A stretch of 64,000 bases of DNA, taken from the NCBI GenBank assembly GCA_003220795.1, contig QHTK01000044.1, positions 1 to 64,000 of the forward strand, given 5' to 3'. The DNA comes from Gemmatimonadota bacterium (GTDB lineage Bacteria; Gemmatimonadota; Gemmatimonadetes; Gemmatimonadales; GWC2-71-9). The translations under genes and the position numbers were made by a program. A model generated the notes under the pieces. It saw only the letters and a list, made by a program, of their open reading frames with translations. It did no database searches and was not told the DNA's origin. The number at the start of each line of letters is the position of its first letter. The first letter of the stretch is position 1. Positions 37,817 to 47,058 of this stretch are shown here, one piece after another.

Positions 37817-39922
37817 TCAGCGCAAGGTGCCGGCGGCGGGCGGCGTCTCGCCGCCGCCGAGCCAGTGCGCGAACCAGGTACGGATGCGCTCCAGCCGGTC
37901 CACGAGCAGCCACGGCGGGCCGGTACGCGACAAGCCGTGGTACGAGCGCGGGTACCGCACGAACTCCGCCGGTATCCCCCGCTTGCGCAGCATGACGAAC
38001 AGCTGCTCGCCGTCCGTGACGGGCGTGCGCCGGTCGTCTTCGGAGTGCACGATGAGCAGCGGGGTGCGGATGCGCGTCGCGTAGGTCATCGGGGAGAGTA
38101 CGCGGTACAGCGAGTCCGCCTCCCACGGCGGCCCGGCGAACTCGTAGTCCGTGAGGCCCTGAGCGTCCGACGAGCCGTACCACGAGTACCAGTCGTAGAT
38201 CGAACGATCGGTCTCCGCGGCCGCGAAGCGGTGCGTCTGCCCCACCACCCAGTTGGTCATGAAGCCGCCGTAGGAGCCCCCGGCAACGCCCAGGCGCGTC
38301 GTATCCACGCCGCCCCGGGCGATCGCGACGTCAACCGCTTTCATCAGGTCCTGGTAGTCTTCCATCCCCCACCGCCCGCGCGTCGCGAACGTGAAGTCGT
38401 GCCCGTACCCGCTCGAACCGCGCGGATTGACGAGCAGTACCCAGTACCCCTGTCCCGCGAGCAGCTGCATCTCGGGGAAGAACACGTTGCCGTAGTTCCA
38501 GTGCGGGCCGCCGTGAATGTACAGGATCAAGGGGTAGCTCTTCCCCGAGCGGTAGCCGTAGGGGCGCATCACAAACGCCTCGATGGCGAGCCCCCCCACA
38601 CTCGTGAACCAGAACGTGTCGGCCGGGATCGTCACCAGCTGCGCGAGCAGCGAGTCGTTGAAAGACGTGAGCCGCTTCTCGGGCCCGGCCCCGGCGCGCC
38701 CGAGCGGAGCGACGAACAGTTCCGCCGCGTGCGTGGCGTCGCTCGCCGAGTAGGTGAGCCATTTCCCGTCACGCGTGATCGCCGGTCCGCCGAGCTGCCG
38801 CTCGCCGGTCGTGATCTGGCGGACGGTGCCCCCCGTCGCCGGCGCCGCGAACACGTGAATGTTGCCGCGCGTCTCGGCACTGAAGTACACGGTCTTCGAG
38901 TCCGGAGACCACGCCGGTCCGGACGGATCCAGGGCCCAGGTGCTCGTGACATTGCGCACGGCCCCGCCCGCCGCGGGCATCACGCACACGTCGTTCTCTT
39001 CACCGCGACCTTTGGAGCAGATGAAGGCGATGGCGTTGCCGTCGGGCGACCAGGCTGGCGCGAAGTTCTCAACGTAGGGCGTCACGAGTCGGCGCACCGC
39101 GCCGTCCGCCACATTGAGCACATGCAGCTGTGGTCGGACCTGGCTCCTCACCTCGCTCGTGTCGGTCGAGTCCTGCACGAACACGATCGCCCGACCGTCG
39201 GGAGACCAATCCGGCGCCCGCTGGCTCAAGTCGCCGCCGGTAAGCTGCTTGGGCTCGCCGCCGCCCGTTGGCGCGAGGTACAGGTGGCTGGCGCGACGGG
39301 TCTCGCGCGGCGGCACGAGCCCGCGCTCATCCTCCACGAACGGCAACGACGTGTACACCCGGCCGTCGAACCGCTTGGGGTCCGGCCCGCGGGTGATCGC
39401 GCTCGGCGACACCCGGCTCCGCCACGAATCCTTCTTCATGCTGTCGGGCTCCGGGCCGCGCCAGCTGTACAACAGCCACTTGCCGTCGCCTGAAAACAGC
39501 GGGAGCGCGTGGACACCCCGCACCTGGAACGCCTCGCCGCCGGGCGCCCAAGTCCGCAGAAACCACACGTCGTCGTCGAACCCCTCGCGCTTGCTCGTGA
39601 AGGCGAGTAGCGAGCCGTCCGGGGACCAGACCGGATTGGACGCCTCGGTGGCCGGGCTGGTGTAGCGGAACGCGGGCGCCGAGCCGTCCGCGGGCGCCAT
39701 CCAGATCTCGGAATGGCGCCGATCATTGTCTTCCACGACCGTCGTCACGACGAAGGCGATGCGCCGCCCGTCGGGCGCGGGCCGCGGCTCGCCGACGCTG
39801 GTGAGCTTGTAGTAATCCGTGGCCTGGAAGGGACGGGGGGAAGATTGGGCGGACAGGCGGTCAGGCGGACTGGCGGTCAGAAGGCCAGTCGCGACGAAGG
39901 ACGGCAGCCAGCGGGCTTTCAT
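37817..39922 (-). CDS. Secreted S9 family prolyl oligopeptidase-type peptidase
   Basis: A protein of 701 residues from ATG 39922 (MKARWLPSFVATG); the longer upstream frame is shadow. The signal peptide is partly encoded by an 8-bp tandem repeat (TASPPDRLSA). A beta-propeller made of PAWSPDGNAIAF-type blades (about 40-420) gates the C-terminal hydrolase. The triad is Ser550 in GGSYGG, Asp629/630 in SEDDRRT and His662 in RSYHGL, as in acylaminoacyl peptidase/DPP-type enzymes. It cleaves short peptides in the periplasm. It is first of a two-gene unit with the M14 peptidase. Confidence 0.93.
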   Translation of the reverse strand: MKARWLPSFVATGLLTASPPDRLSAQSSPRPFQATDYYKLTSVGEPRPAPDGRRIAFVVTTVVEDNDRRHSEIWMAPADGSAPAFRYTSPATEASNPVWSPDGSLLAFTSKREGFDDDVWFLRTWAPGGEAFQVRGVHALPLFSGDGKWLLYSWRGPEPDSMKKDSWRSRVSPSAITRGPDPKRFDGRVYTSLPFVEDERGLVPPRETRRASHLYLAPTGGGEPKQLTGGDLSQRAPDWSPDGRAIVFVQDSTDTSEVRSQVRPQLHVLNVADGAVRRLVTPYVENFAPAWSPDGNAIAFICSKGRGEENDVCVMPAAGGAVRNVTSTWALDPSGPAWSPDSKTVYFSAETRGNIHVFAAPATGGTVRQITTGERQLGGPAITRDGKWLTYSASDATHAAELFVAPLGRAGAGPEKRLTSFNDSLLAQLVTIPADTFWFTSVGGLAIEAFVMRPYGYRSGKSYPLILYIHGGPHWNYGNVFFPEMQLLAGQGYWVLLVNPRGSSGYGHDFTFATRGRWGMEDYQDLMKAVDVAIARGGVDTTRLGVAGGSYGGFMTNWVVGQTHRFAAAETDRSIYDWYSWYGSSDAQGLTDYEFAGPPWEADSLYRVLSPMTYATRIRTPLLIVHSEDDRRTPVTDGEQLFVMLRKRGIPAEFVRYPRSYHGLSRTGPPWLLVDRLERIRTWFAHWLGGGETPPAAGTLR
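39847..39878 (+). repeat. Octamer tandem repeat inside the S9 signal peptide
   Basis: Four units of eight bases (GGGCGGAC, AGGCGGTC, AGGCGGAC, TGGCGGTC) encode the end of the signal peptide of the S9 peptidase on the other strand. Confidence 0.8.
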
Positions 39923-39997
39923 GCGGTGCTCAAGCGGTTGCGGGACGGAGAAAACTATGCGCTGGGGCCCACCGACGCGACGGGCGGTCAGCAAATG

Positions 39998-40024
39998 CCG
40001 ACCGCCCGACCGCCCGACCGCCCC
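39998..40024 (+). repeat. Octamer tandem repeat, intergenic
   Basis: Three exact CCGACCGC-type units lie between the S9 and OmpA genes. They are the complement-strand relative of the repeat 120 bp away inside the S9 gene. Confidence 0.75.
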
Positions 40025-40034
40025 ACCCCTGCAG

Positions 40035-41624
40035 TTAGGGCAGCTTGTGCAGCTCCACCCGCCGGTTCTGCGCCCGGCCCCCGGCCGTGGTGTTGGGAGC
40101 GATGAATCCGCTCGCCCCGTACCCCTTCGCGACCATCCGCTCGGGGGACACACCCTTGCGCGCCAGGTACGCCCGCACCGAAGCGGCCCGGGCCTGCGAC
40201 AGCCGGACGTTGAGCGGTGCCGATCCCGTGTTGTCGGTGTAGCCCGCGATCTCGATCCGGATCTCCGGATTGGCGACCAGCGAGCCCGCCACCTGGTCGA
40301 GCACGGCGTAGGAATCGCGCGTCAGCGCCGACCGGCCCCACTCGAAGTTCACGCCCCGCAGAATCAGCGTCGGCCGGGCCGGCGCGCCGGGTGCGCCTGG
40401 CACGATTTCCGGTTGGAACAGGATGATGCAGCCGTTGGCATCCACCTTGGAGCCGGCGGGCGTGTTGGGGCACTTGTCGCGGTCGTCCGGGACGCCGTCG
40501 CCGTCCGAGTCGCGGATCAGCTGTCGCGGCAGCGGGCAACCGGCGGTGTCGACGGGCGTGCCGGCGGGCGTGTTGGGACACTTGTCGAGGCCGTCCGGCA
40601 CGCCGTCCAAGTCCGAATCCATCGGGCAGCCCTTCGCGTCGACGAGCGCGCCGGCTGGCGTGTTGGGGCACTGATCGAGCCCGTCGGGCACGCCGTCTTT
40701 GTCCGAGTCCGACGGGCACCCCACGGCGTCCACGGTCGCGCCGGCGGGGGTGTTGGCGCATTGATCGATGCCGTCGGGCACGCCGTCGCCGTCCGAGTCG
40801 AGGGGGCAGCCCTTCGGGTCCACGTGCACCCCGGCCGGGGTGTTGGGACACTGATCGATGCCGTCCGGCACGCCGTCCGAGTCGGAGTCGGCAGGGCAGC
40901 CGCTCGCGTCGACGGTAGCGCCGGCCGGCGTGCCCGGGCACTTGTCGAGCCCGTCATACACGCCGTCCTTGTCCGAGTCCGTGGGGCAGCCGCGCGCGTC
41001 GACCGTGGCCCCGAGCGGCGTGTTGGGGCAGGCGTCTTTCTTGTCGGGGACGCCGTCCTTGTCCGAGTCCTGCGGCGGCCCGCCCAGATGGAAGACCGAG
41101 AGGCCCGCGGTAACGACGACATGCGTTGCCGTGGTGGATCCCACGGCGTACTTGGTGCTGGGCACGTAGACGCCGCGGCCTTCGACGCGCAGCGCCACGC
41201 GCGGCGTGAGGAAGATGCGGGCGCCCGCGCCGCCGTGGACCGCGTTGTCGGTGAAGCGGTACGGCGCCCGTGTGCCGAAATCGAGCAGCGAGTAGCCCCC
41301 CAACACGTAGAGCATGAGGCGGCTGGCGTGAATGGCGTTGAACACCAGGCTGGCGCTCCCGATGAGCGGCTGAAGTGTGGTGGGCGTGCCGCTGGGCGCG
41401 ACCGTGTATTGCGGCTGGAACAGCACGTCGGCCTCGAGCCCGACCGCATCACCGAAGAAGTAGCCGAGCCGGCCGCCCCCGCCCAGCTTGTTCGCGAGCC
41501 CGAGGGCGGCGTCGTAACGGGTATAGCCGCCGAAGGCGCCGGCCTCGAACTGTCCGGCGTGCTGGGCAGCGAGATTCGCTGCCGGCAACATGACCAGGAT
41601 CGCCAGCACCCCGAAGCCTCTCAT
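40035..41624 (-). CDS. OmpA-type protein with seven thrombospondin type 3 repeats
   Basis: A protein of 529 residues. A signal peptide (LVMLPAANLAAQ) leads into an 8-strand-like barrel (about 20-190). Then come seven 30-residue TSP3 repeats with the calcium-binding pattern DSDKDGVPDGLDQCPNTPAG, and a C-terminal OmpA peptidoglycan-binding domain (LSQARAASVRAYLARKGV, MVAKGYGASG and NRRVELHKL). It ties the outer membrane to the cell wall; the acidic repeats form a Ca-stiffened rod. The next gene upstream is a diverged copy. Confidence 0.92.
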   Translation of the reverse strand: MRGFGVLAILVMLPAANLAAQHAGQFEAGAFGGYTRYDAALGLANKLGGGGRLGYFFGDAVGLEADVLFQPQYTVAPSGTPTTLQPLIGSASLVFNAIHASRLMLYVLGGYSLLDFGTRAPYRFTDNAVHGGAGARIFLTPRVALRVEGRGVYVPSTKYAVGSTTATHVVVTAGLSVFHLGGPPQDSDKDGVPDKKDACPNTPLGATVDARGCPTDSDKDGVYDGLDKCPGTPAGATVDASGCPADSDSDGVPDGIDQCPNTPAGVHVDPKGCPLDSDGDGVPDGIDQCANTPAGATVDAVGCPSDSDKDGVPDGLDQCPNTPAGALVDAKGCPMDSDLDGVPDGLDKCPNTPAGTPVDTAGCPLPRQLIRDSDGDGVPDDRDKCPNTPAGSKVDANGCIILFQPEIVPGAPGAPARPTLILRGVNFEWGRSALTRDSYAVLDQVAGSLVANPEIRIEIAGYTDNTGSAPLNVRLSQARAASVRAYLARKGVSPERMVAKGYGASGFIAPNTTAGGRAQNRRVELHKLP

Positions 41625-41636
41625 GCGAGCCCCTGC

Positions 41637-41668
41637 GCGTCTAGGCGTCTGCGCGTTGTGTGCGTCTA
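41637..41668 (+). repeat. Degenerate GCGTCTAG octamer repeat
   Basis: Three to four units related to GCGTCTAG fill the short gap between the two OmpA-type genes and run into the end of the second. Confidence 0.6.
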
Positions 41669-43108
41669 GGGTAATTGGTGGAGCTCCACCCGCCGATTCT
41701 GCGCGCGCCCCTCGACCGTGGTATTCACCGCGATCGGATTGCTTGCCCCGTACCCCCGGGCGACCATGCGCGTAGGCGTGACGCCCTTGCTCACCAGATA
41801 CGCACGTACCACCTCGGCGCGCGCCTGGGAGAGCCGCAGGTTCGTGGCCGCCGAGCCCGTGCCGTCGGTGTATCCCGCGATCTCGATCCGGATCGCGGGA
41901 TTCGCCACCAACGACTGCGCCACGATGTTGAGCACCGTGAAGGATTCGAGCTGCAGCACCGCTCGGCCTGGCTCAAACGTCACCCCGCGCAGGATGACGG
42001 GCGTCCGCTCCGGCGTAAACAGGATCACGCAGCCGTTCGCGTCCACGCGGCTGCCGGGCGGCGTGCCGGGGCATTTGTCGCGGTCGTCGGGCACGCCGTC
42101 GCCGTCGGAATCCTTGAAGCGGGGGCACCCGGTGCTGTCCACTTCAGTGCCGGGCGGCGTGTTGGGGCATTTGTCGATTCCGTCCGGGACGCCGTCCTTG
42201 TCGGAATCGAGCGGGCATCCGGCCGCGTCGACGATCGCCCCGGTGGGGGTGTTCGGGCACTGGTCGATCCCGTCCGGGACTCCGTCGCCGTCGGCGTCGG
42301 TGGGGCAGCCCTTGGCATCCACGTGCGCGCCGACGGGCGTGTTGGAGCACTGGTCGAGCCCGTCGTACACGCCGTCATGGTCCGAGTCCATCGGACAGCC
42401 CTTGGCATCCACCCGCGCACCCACCGGCGTGCCGGGGCACTGATCGATCCCGTCGTACACGCCGTCGTGATCCGAGTCGATCGGGCACCCGTGCACGTCG
42501 ACCGTGGCACCGAGCGGCGTGTTGGCGCAGACATCCCGTTTGTCCGGCACCCCGTCGTGGTCCTCGTCCGCCAGCGTCCCCGCGCCGGTGAAGATCGACA
42601 GGCCGAGCGAGCCCACCAGATGACCGGCCCAGTCGGTGCCGGGGAAGCCGCTATTGGGCGCGTAGAGGCCGCGGACCTCGACCCGCAGAGCCGCGTGGTC
42701 ACCCAGAAACAACCGTTCGCCGATCGCCCCGTGGACCGCGGCATCGGTGAAGCGGTACGGCGCCCCGCTCTCGAAGTCGAGGCGCGAGTAGCCGCCGAGG
42801 ATGTAGAACAGGTGGCGCGCGTTTCCGAAATTGAGGCTGAGGCTCGCACCGCCCAGCGTCAGCGAGGGCGAGGCGGTTCCCGTGCTGGGGCGCAGGTCCT
42901 GGTAGCCGGCGTCGAGTTCGGCGCCGACGACGTCGGTAAAGAAGTAACCGAGCCGTGCGCCGCCGCCCACGCGACTCTCGAGCCCGAACGTCTTGTCGTA
43001 GTGCGTGAACGAGCCGAAAGCGCTGAGTTCGAACTGATGCGCGCGTTGCGCGCCGGCGGTGCCGACGGCAGTCGTAAGCGCCAATCCCAGGATCGCGAGC
43101 GTGCGCAC
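41666..43108 (-). CDS. OmpA-type protein with six thrombospondin type 3 repeats
   Basis: A protein of 480 residues starting at GTG 43108 behind GGGGGGGA. Same plan as its neighbour: signal peptide (LALTTAVGTAGAQ), barrel with FELSAFGSFTHYDKTFGLES, six TSP3 repeats (DSDHDGVYDGIDQCPGTP), then the OmpA domain (FEPGRAVLQLESFTVL, LSQARAEVVRAYLV, NRRVELHQL). One repeat fewer and a shorter linker than the neighbour. The pair is a tandem duplication. A TTATTA lies about 37 bp before the start and may be the -10 of the promoter for both genes. Confidence 0.92.
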   Translation of the reverse strand: MRTLAILGLALTTAVGTAGAQRAHQFELSAFGSFTHYDKTFGLESRVGGGARLGYFFTDVVGAELDAGYQDLRPSTGTASPSLTLGGASLSLNFGNARHLFYILGGYSRLDFESGAPYRFTDAAVHGAIGERLFLGDHAALRVEVRGLYAPNSGFPGTDWAGHLVGSLGLSIFTGAGTLADEDHDGVPDKRDVCANTPLGATVDVHGCPIDSDHDGVYDGIDQCPGTPVGARVDAKGCPMDSDHDGVYDGLDQCSNTPVGAHVDAKGCPTDADGDGVPDGIDQCPNTPTGAIVDAAGCPLDSDKDGVPDGIDKCPNTPPGTEVDSTGCPRFKDSDGDGVPDDRDKCPGTPPGSRVDANGCVILFTPERTPVILRGVTFEPGRAVLQLESFTVLNIVAQSLVANPAIRIEIAGYTDGTGSAATNLRLSQARAEVVRAYLVSKGVTPTRMVARGYGASNPIAVNTTVEGRAQNRRVELHQLP

Positions 43109-43159
43109 GAAACGGTCCCCCCCAAAGGCGTGGCCCTACGGTAATAAGTCGGGCTCCAG

Positions 43160-44587
43160 TTAGAAACCCCAGACGCCTGATTTCCGCCGGCCCGTGCTCA
43201 AGTCGATCCCCCCGATGACGAGCGCGTGCCGCGCCCCGTCCGCCTCGCGCCAGGTGACGCCCGCCGGACCGACCAGCGTGCCGCCGCCCTGTCCGGCGAT
43301 GGTGGCCGCACCGACTGGCCCCGTAAACGGGCCGAGCGAGTCGCCGATCACTCGGGCGGCGATCGCTTCCGCCGCGTTCGTGGCGGCGCCTCCGTACATC
43401 CCGCCGACCAGCAGGACCACATCGCCCAGGTCGAGCGTGGCAAACTGCGAGCGGGGAGCGGGGAACAGCGTAGCGCCGGAGGCCCACGAGCCGATAAAGA
43501 AGCCCGAGATGAGACTCACGGGAGCCGTGTCGCTCGAGGCGAGCCGGGTGGTCGCGGCGTCGAGGCCGCCGCCCGGCGGGACGCTGTCCGCCACACCGCC
43601 GAACGTGATCGCGCGGTCGTCCAGGACGACGCCGCCGCCGTAGGCGCGCGGCGTCGGGAGCAAAGGCTGCCCGTACCACCCATCGATGTGCCCGTCGGCG
43701 GCGACGCGTCCGACGAACACGAAGCGTTGCGGACGCCCGAGTGAGTCGGTTCCGCCGATGACGTAGATCCGTCCCCGCCGCACCACTGCGGTCGCGCCTG
43801 CGACCGGGGTGGGGAGCGGCTCGATCGGCGCGAACCGCGCCGCGACGCCGTCGGGAGTGACGTCGGCGGCGAACACGGACGGCTGCGGCCGGCCGGCGGA
43901 GTCGACGCCCCCGATCACGTACAGGGCGCTCCCCGTGAAGTGGGAGTTGTAGCGCGTGGCGACGGCAGCGGCGGCGAAGGCGCGCGGCACGGGGAGGGCC
44001 CGGCTCCGAACCGGGTCCGGGTTGTCTGGCTGCCGCACCCAGTCGGCGACCGCACCACCGGCCAGCGCGCGCGCGACGTAGACGCCGGAGTCGGGGATGA
44101 GACGCGCGCCGATCAGCTCGGCGCCACCCGCCGCGTACAACGTGGTGGCGACGACGTCGCCGGCGGCGATCTCCGCTGCCGCGGCGCCTACGCCGACGGG
44201 CGCGCTCGGGAAGGCGGCGCGCGGCTGCCAGCGCAGCGTATCCGTCACAAACGAGACGCGGGGAATCACGTGCACCGTGGCGGTGAGGTGGAGCCCGGCC
44301 GGCGTAGTCAGGGTGAGCGGTCCCGCAACCGCACCGTCCGGGACGGTGACACGGACCGCGAGGTCGCTCCAGCCGCCTGCCCCGACCACGGCGGCCGGGA
44401 TGGTGCCGCCGCCCGCACCGGCGAAGGTGACCCCCCCCGTCGCCTGCGCGGCGCCGAACCCGAAGCCCTCGATCACCGCCGTCCCACCGCGCTCCAGGAT
44501 GGGCTCGATCGCGCCATCGACGTAGTCGATGCGGGGCGCGGCGTGCGCGGGCGGCCCGATCGCGCTGCCGCACGCCCCGAGCAGCAC
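43160..44587 (-). CDS. Kelch-repeat lipoprotein with IPT/TIG domain
   Basis: At least 475 residues. An N-terminal Ig-like IPT/TIG domain (about 20-110: YVDGAIEPILERGGTAVIEG) is followed by five to six Kelch-type blades with VIGGTDSLGRPQ, PTPRAYGGGVV and VLLVGGMYGG. The start is unclear: GTG 44587 leaves only five residues before the lipobox LLGAC. The frame is open further upstream ([14 protein letters not shown]), where only CTG or other rare starts exist. It is a surface or periplasmic lipoprotein; binding partner unknown. It follows the methyl-accepting protein gene closely and probably shares its transcript. The blade near 43448 contains a GAGCGGG-type short repeat. Confidence 0.78.
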   Translation of the reverse strand: MLLGACGSAIGPPAHAAPRIDYVDGAIEPILERGGTAVIEGFGFGAAQATGGVTFAGAGGGTIPAAVVGAGGWSDLAVRVTVPDGAVAGPLTLTTPAGLHLTATVHVIPRVSFVTDTLRWQPRAAFPSAPVGVGAAAAEIAAGDVVATTLYAAGGAELIGARLIPDSGVYVARALAGGAVADWVRQPDNPDPVRSRALPVPRAFAAAAVATRYNSHFTGSALYVIGGVDSAGRPQPSVFAADVTPDGVAARFAPIEPLPTPVAGATAVVRRGRIYVIGGTDSLGRPQRFVFVGRVAADGHIDGWYGQPLLPTPRAYGGGVVLDDRAITFGGVADSVPPGGGLDAATTRLASSDTAPVSLISGFFIGSWASGATLFPAPRSQFATLDLGDVVLLVGGMYGGAATNAAEAIAARVIGDSLGPFTGPVGAATIAGQGGGTLVGPAGVTWREADGARHALVIGGIDLSTGRRKSGVWGF

Positions 44588-44606
44588 GGCCAGAGCCGGC
44601 GCGAGC

Positions 44607-46727
44607 TTAAGGGCGACCGTTCTCCCCCCGAACGAAGCGCACGGCCTTCGCGAGGTTGTCGGCGAGCTGCGTCAACTCGGTCGCGCCGTGGGTGAGCTCG
44701 GCAATCGCCTTGAGCTGCTCCGTCGCCGCGGCGGCCACGGCCTCGGCCTCCGCGGCCGACGCCTGAGCGCCCACCCGCGCCTGTCCGAGCGACGTGCCGA
44801 TGCGACCGGACAGATCCGCGATGCCGCGCGCCAGCTCGGCGACCCGTTTGCCGGCGCGGGCGGTACCCGTGGCCGCCGCGGCGATCTGGCTCAGGTCGGC
44901 GACCCAGGCGGACGACCCCTGGACGACCTCGGTCAGGTCCTCGCGGACTCGTTCGAGCAGCTGGGCGGCCTGGTCGAGGGCCCCGCGCGTGTCCTGCGCC
45001 GATTTGCCCACGGCGCGGGCCTCACGCCCGCTCGCCTCCGCGAGCTTGTGCACTTCGTCGGCCACCACGGCGAAGCCGCGCCCGTGTACGCCCGCGCGCG
45101 CCGCTTCGATCGTGGCGTTCAAGGCGAGCAGGTTGGTCTGGTTCGCGATGAATCCGATCGTCTCGGAGAACTTCTCCACCTGCTCGGCGACATCGCGCAG
45201 CCGCCGCACTTCGGACGCGCTTTGCGCGGTCGTCACGCCCAGTTCGGTGAGCCGGCGGACGGCGTCCTCGGTCGCGTGGCGCACCTTGTCGGTCGTCTTC
45301 TCCATCTCGGCGCCCGACTCGCGCGTCTGGTCCCCGGCCGTGGCGACCTCGCCGGCGTGCTGCTTGAGCTGGTCGGACTCGCGCGTCACGGCGCTCACCA
45401 GGCTCGCCGCCTGCTGGGCACCGTGGCTGGCGCGCTGCGCCGCCGCGGCCACCTCCTGGCTCGACGCATGAATCTGCTGCGTCGTGGCGGTGAGCGTCTC
45501 GATGTAGCTGGTGGTGCGCTCGGAGGCGCCGACCACGGGCTGGACCGACGCCTCGATCGCGAGCATCAGGGCGAGCTGGGGCGCGAGCAGCGCCAGCACC
45601 TCCCCGTCGGTCTCGCGGTACATCAGGGGATCGGAGTGACGTACGCTCCACAAGCCGACGAGCTGGCCGGCGTGATAGAGCGGGACGAGCACCTCCGCGC
45701 CGGGGCGCTCCCCTCCGGGGACGACGACCTGGTCGGGCCGGAGGGCGTGCGCCACGACGGGACGCCGCAGCCGCACCGCCTCACCGGTCAGTCCGGCGTT
45801 CGCGTCGAAGCGGAAGCTGGTCCGGCCGCCGGCGGCGGTGTCGGCTACCAGCTCCATTTCGTTGGTGTGAGCGTCATACCGCGCAAACCCCATCTGCTCC
45901 CACGGCACCAGCCGGCGGGTGAGCTCCTGGATGCGCCCGAAGCTCTTCGCGAGCGAGATGTCCCGGGCGATGACCTGCGACAGCCCTTGGATCAGGGCGA
46001 GCTCGTCGGCCCGCACCCCGAGCCGAATGACGTAGACGCTGGTCGCGGTCGCTGCGGCGAGGGCCGCCCCCACCACCAGCGTCTCGAGCGGGGCGAGCCC
46101 GGCGTGGCTGAGACGCAGCCAGGCGAGCGCCAGCCCGACGGAGCAGGCGTAGACGATCGTCTCCCAGCGCGCCGTGAGCCACGCGTCCACCCAGGCGAGC
46201 GAGCGGCCGAGTGCGAGCTCGAGGTAAAAGGTGGCGTTGACGACGACGGGAAGGAGGGTGAGCAGCGCGACGAGCGGCCCGAGGTTGGCCGGGTCGAACG
46301 TATCCGGGCCCGCGACGCCCCCCAGTCGGTCGTACATGAGGCCGACCACGGCGGTGCCGGCCGTGAGGTGGGCGGCGTTGACGAGCGCCGCCCGCGGCGG
46401 CAGCCGCCGCAACATGAGATCGCCGGCCACCATCGCCGTCGGGCCCACCAGCACCGCGCAGGCCCAGCCGCGGTCGAGTACGGCGAACGCCGTGACGCCG
46501 AGGATGTAAGACGAGAAGCCGTTCCCGGGGAGCGCCACGCCGTAGCGCCGTGCCAGGGCGCCGATCACCACCAGCGTCGCGAATTCGGCGCCGAATCCGG
46601 GGCCCGGAACCGCCCGCCCGGCGACGTAGGCGGCCAGCGCCGCCGCCACGGCCCACACGGCGCCCAGCGACACGAGCGCCCGCACCAGCACGCCGGGCGA
46701 AGGCTTGGGGCGAGGAAGGGGGCTCAT
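44607..46727 (-). CDS. Methyl-accepting-type receptor with polytopic membrane domain and GAF
   Basis: A protein of 706 residues. About seven hydrophobic segments occupy residues 13-235 ([20 protein letters not shown] opens them), a MASE-like sensor instead of the usual periplasmic four-helix bundle. A GAF domain follows (about 245-395, [16 protein letters not shown]). The last 300 residues are a methyl-accepting coiled coil whose tip is [19 protein letters not shown]. It therefore likely senses membrane or intracellular signals and feeds CheA/CheW. No chemotaxis gene is nearby. The gene is divergent from the selenoprotein gene. Confidence 0.9.
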   Translation of the reverse strand: MSPLPRPKPSPGVLVRALVSLGAVWAVAAALAAYVAGRAVPGPGFGAEFATLVVIGALARRYGVALPGNGFSSYILGVTAFAVLDRGWACAVLVGPTAMVAGDLMLRRLPPRAALVNAAHLTAGTAVVGLMYDRLGGVAGPDTFDPANLGPLVALLTLLPVVVNATFYLELALGRSLAWVDAWLTARWETIVYACSVGLALAWLRLSHAGLAPLETLVVGAALAAATATSVYVIRLGVRADELALIQGLSQVIARDISLAKSFGRIQELTRRLVPWEQMGFARYDAHTNEMELVADTAAGGRTSFRFDANAGLTGEAVRLRRPVVAHALRPDQVVVPGGERPGAEVLVPLYHAGQLVGLWSVRHSDPLMYRETDGEVLALLAPQLALMLAIEASVQPVVGASERTTSYIETLTATTQQIHASSQEVAAAAQRASHGAQQAASLVSAVTRESDQLKQHAGEVATAGDQTRESGAEMEKTTDKVRHATEDAVRRLTELGVTTAQSASEVRRLRDVAEQVEKFSETIGFIANQTNLLALNATIEAARAGVHGRGFAVVADEVHKLAEASGREARAVGKSAQDTRGALDQAAQLLERVREDLTEVVQGSSAWVADLSQIAAAATGTARAGKRVAELARGIADLSGRIGTSLGQARVGAQASAAEAEAVAAAATEQLKAIAELTHGATELTQLADNLAKAVRFVRGENGRP

Positions 46728-46818
46728 GAGGGGTCGCTGTCGCGCAAGCTCGGGCGTGTGGCGTGGCGTGTCAAGCGCGACTATCCTTCACGCAACCGAG
46801 CCCGCTCGCTCCCAACGT

Positions 46819-47058
46819 ATGCGCGTCACCATCGAATACTGTGTCGTCTGAAACTACGAGCCTCGGGCCGCCGGTCTGGCGGCCGAAATTCGTAAGGCCC
46901 ACCCGCACGCGGACGTCAAGCTGATTCAATCCTCGGGCGGCGTGTTCGAAGTCGAGGTCGATGGGCGCCGCGTGTTCTCCAAGAAGGCCGTCGGGCGCCA
47001 CGCCGAGGCTGGGGAAGTGCTGCGCCTGATTGAGAAGATGGCGCCGCCCGCGAGTTGA
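46819..47058 (+). CDS. Rdx-family selenoprotein (SelW/SelT/SelH-like), CxxU
   Basis: A protein of 79 residues with selenocysteine at position 11, encoded by TGA 46849-46851. The frame reads MRVTIEYCVVUNYEPRAAGL, and continues through HADVKLIQSSGGVFEVEVDG and VFSKKAVGRHAEAGEV to TGA 47056. This is the Rdx pattern: an N-terminal beta strand, the C-x-x-C/U redox motif (here Cys8 and Sec11), the YxPRA helix, GVFEV and the SKK-x-x-GR loop. A SECIS-like hairpin with a GGUCU loop follows the UGA. These thioredoxin-fold proteins are thiol oxidoreductases. Reading the UGA as a stop would leave a meaningless 10-residue peptide, yet the downstream 68 codons are fully conserved-looking, so readthrough is strongly favoured over a pseudogene. 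Its stop overlaps the pfkA start. Confidence 0.9.
46866..46884 (+). promoter_or_regulatory. Bacterial SECIS-like hairpin
   Basis: GGCCGCC (46866-46872) pairs perfectly with GGCGGCC (46878-46884) around the loop GGTCT. The loop begins 21 bases after the UGA. The E. coli fdhF SECIS also presents GGUCU in the apical loop, at a similar distance (18 bases), as the SelB contact. Confidence 0.8.

Noticed and set aside
37812..38183. Extended N-terminus of the M14 peptidase
   Set aside because: It overlaps the S9 catalytic domain in another frame and precedes a good signal peptide.
40400..42560. Regular spaced repeats resembling a CRISPR array
   Set aside because: The period is 90 bp, units encode calcium-binding TSP3 repeats in frame, and no cas genes are present.
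46849..46851. UGA as a nonsense mutation making an Rdx pseudogene
   Set aside because: The position matches the redox motif exactly, the rest of the frame is intact and a GGUCU-loop hairpin follows.
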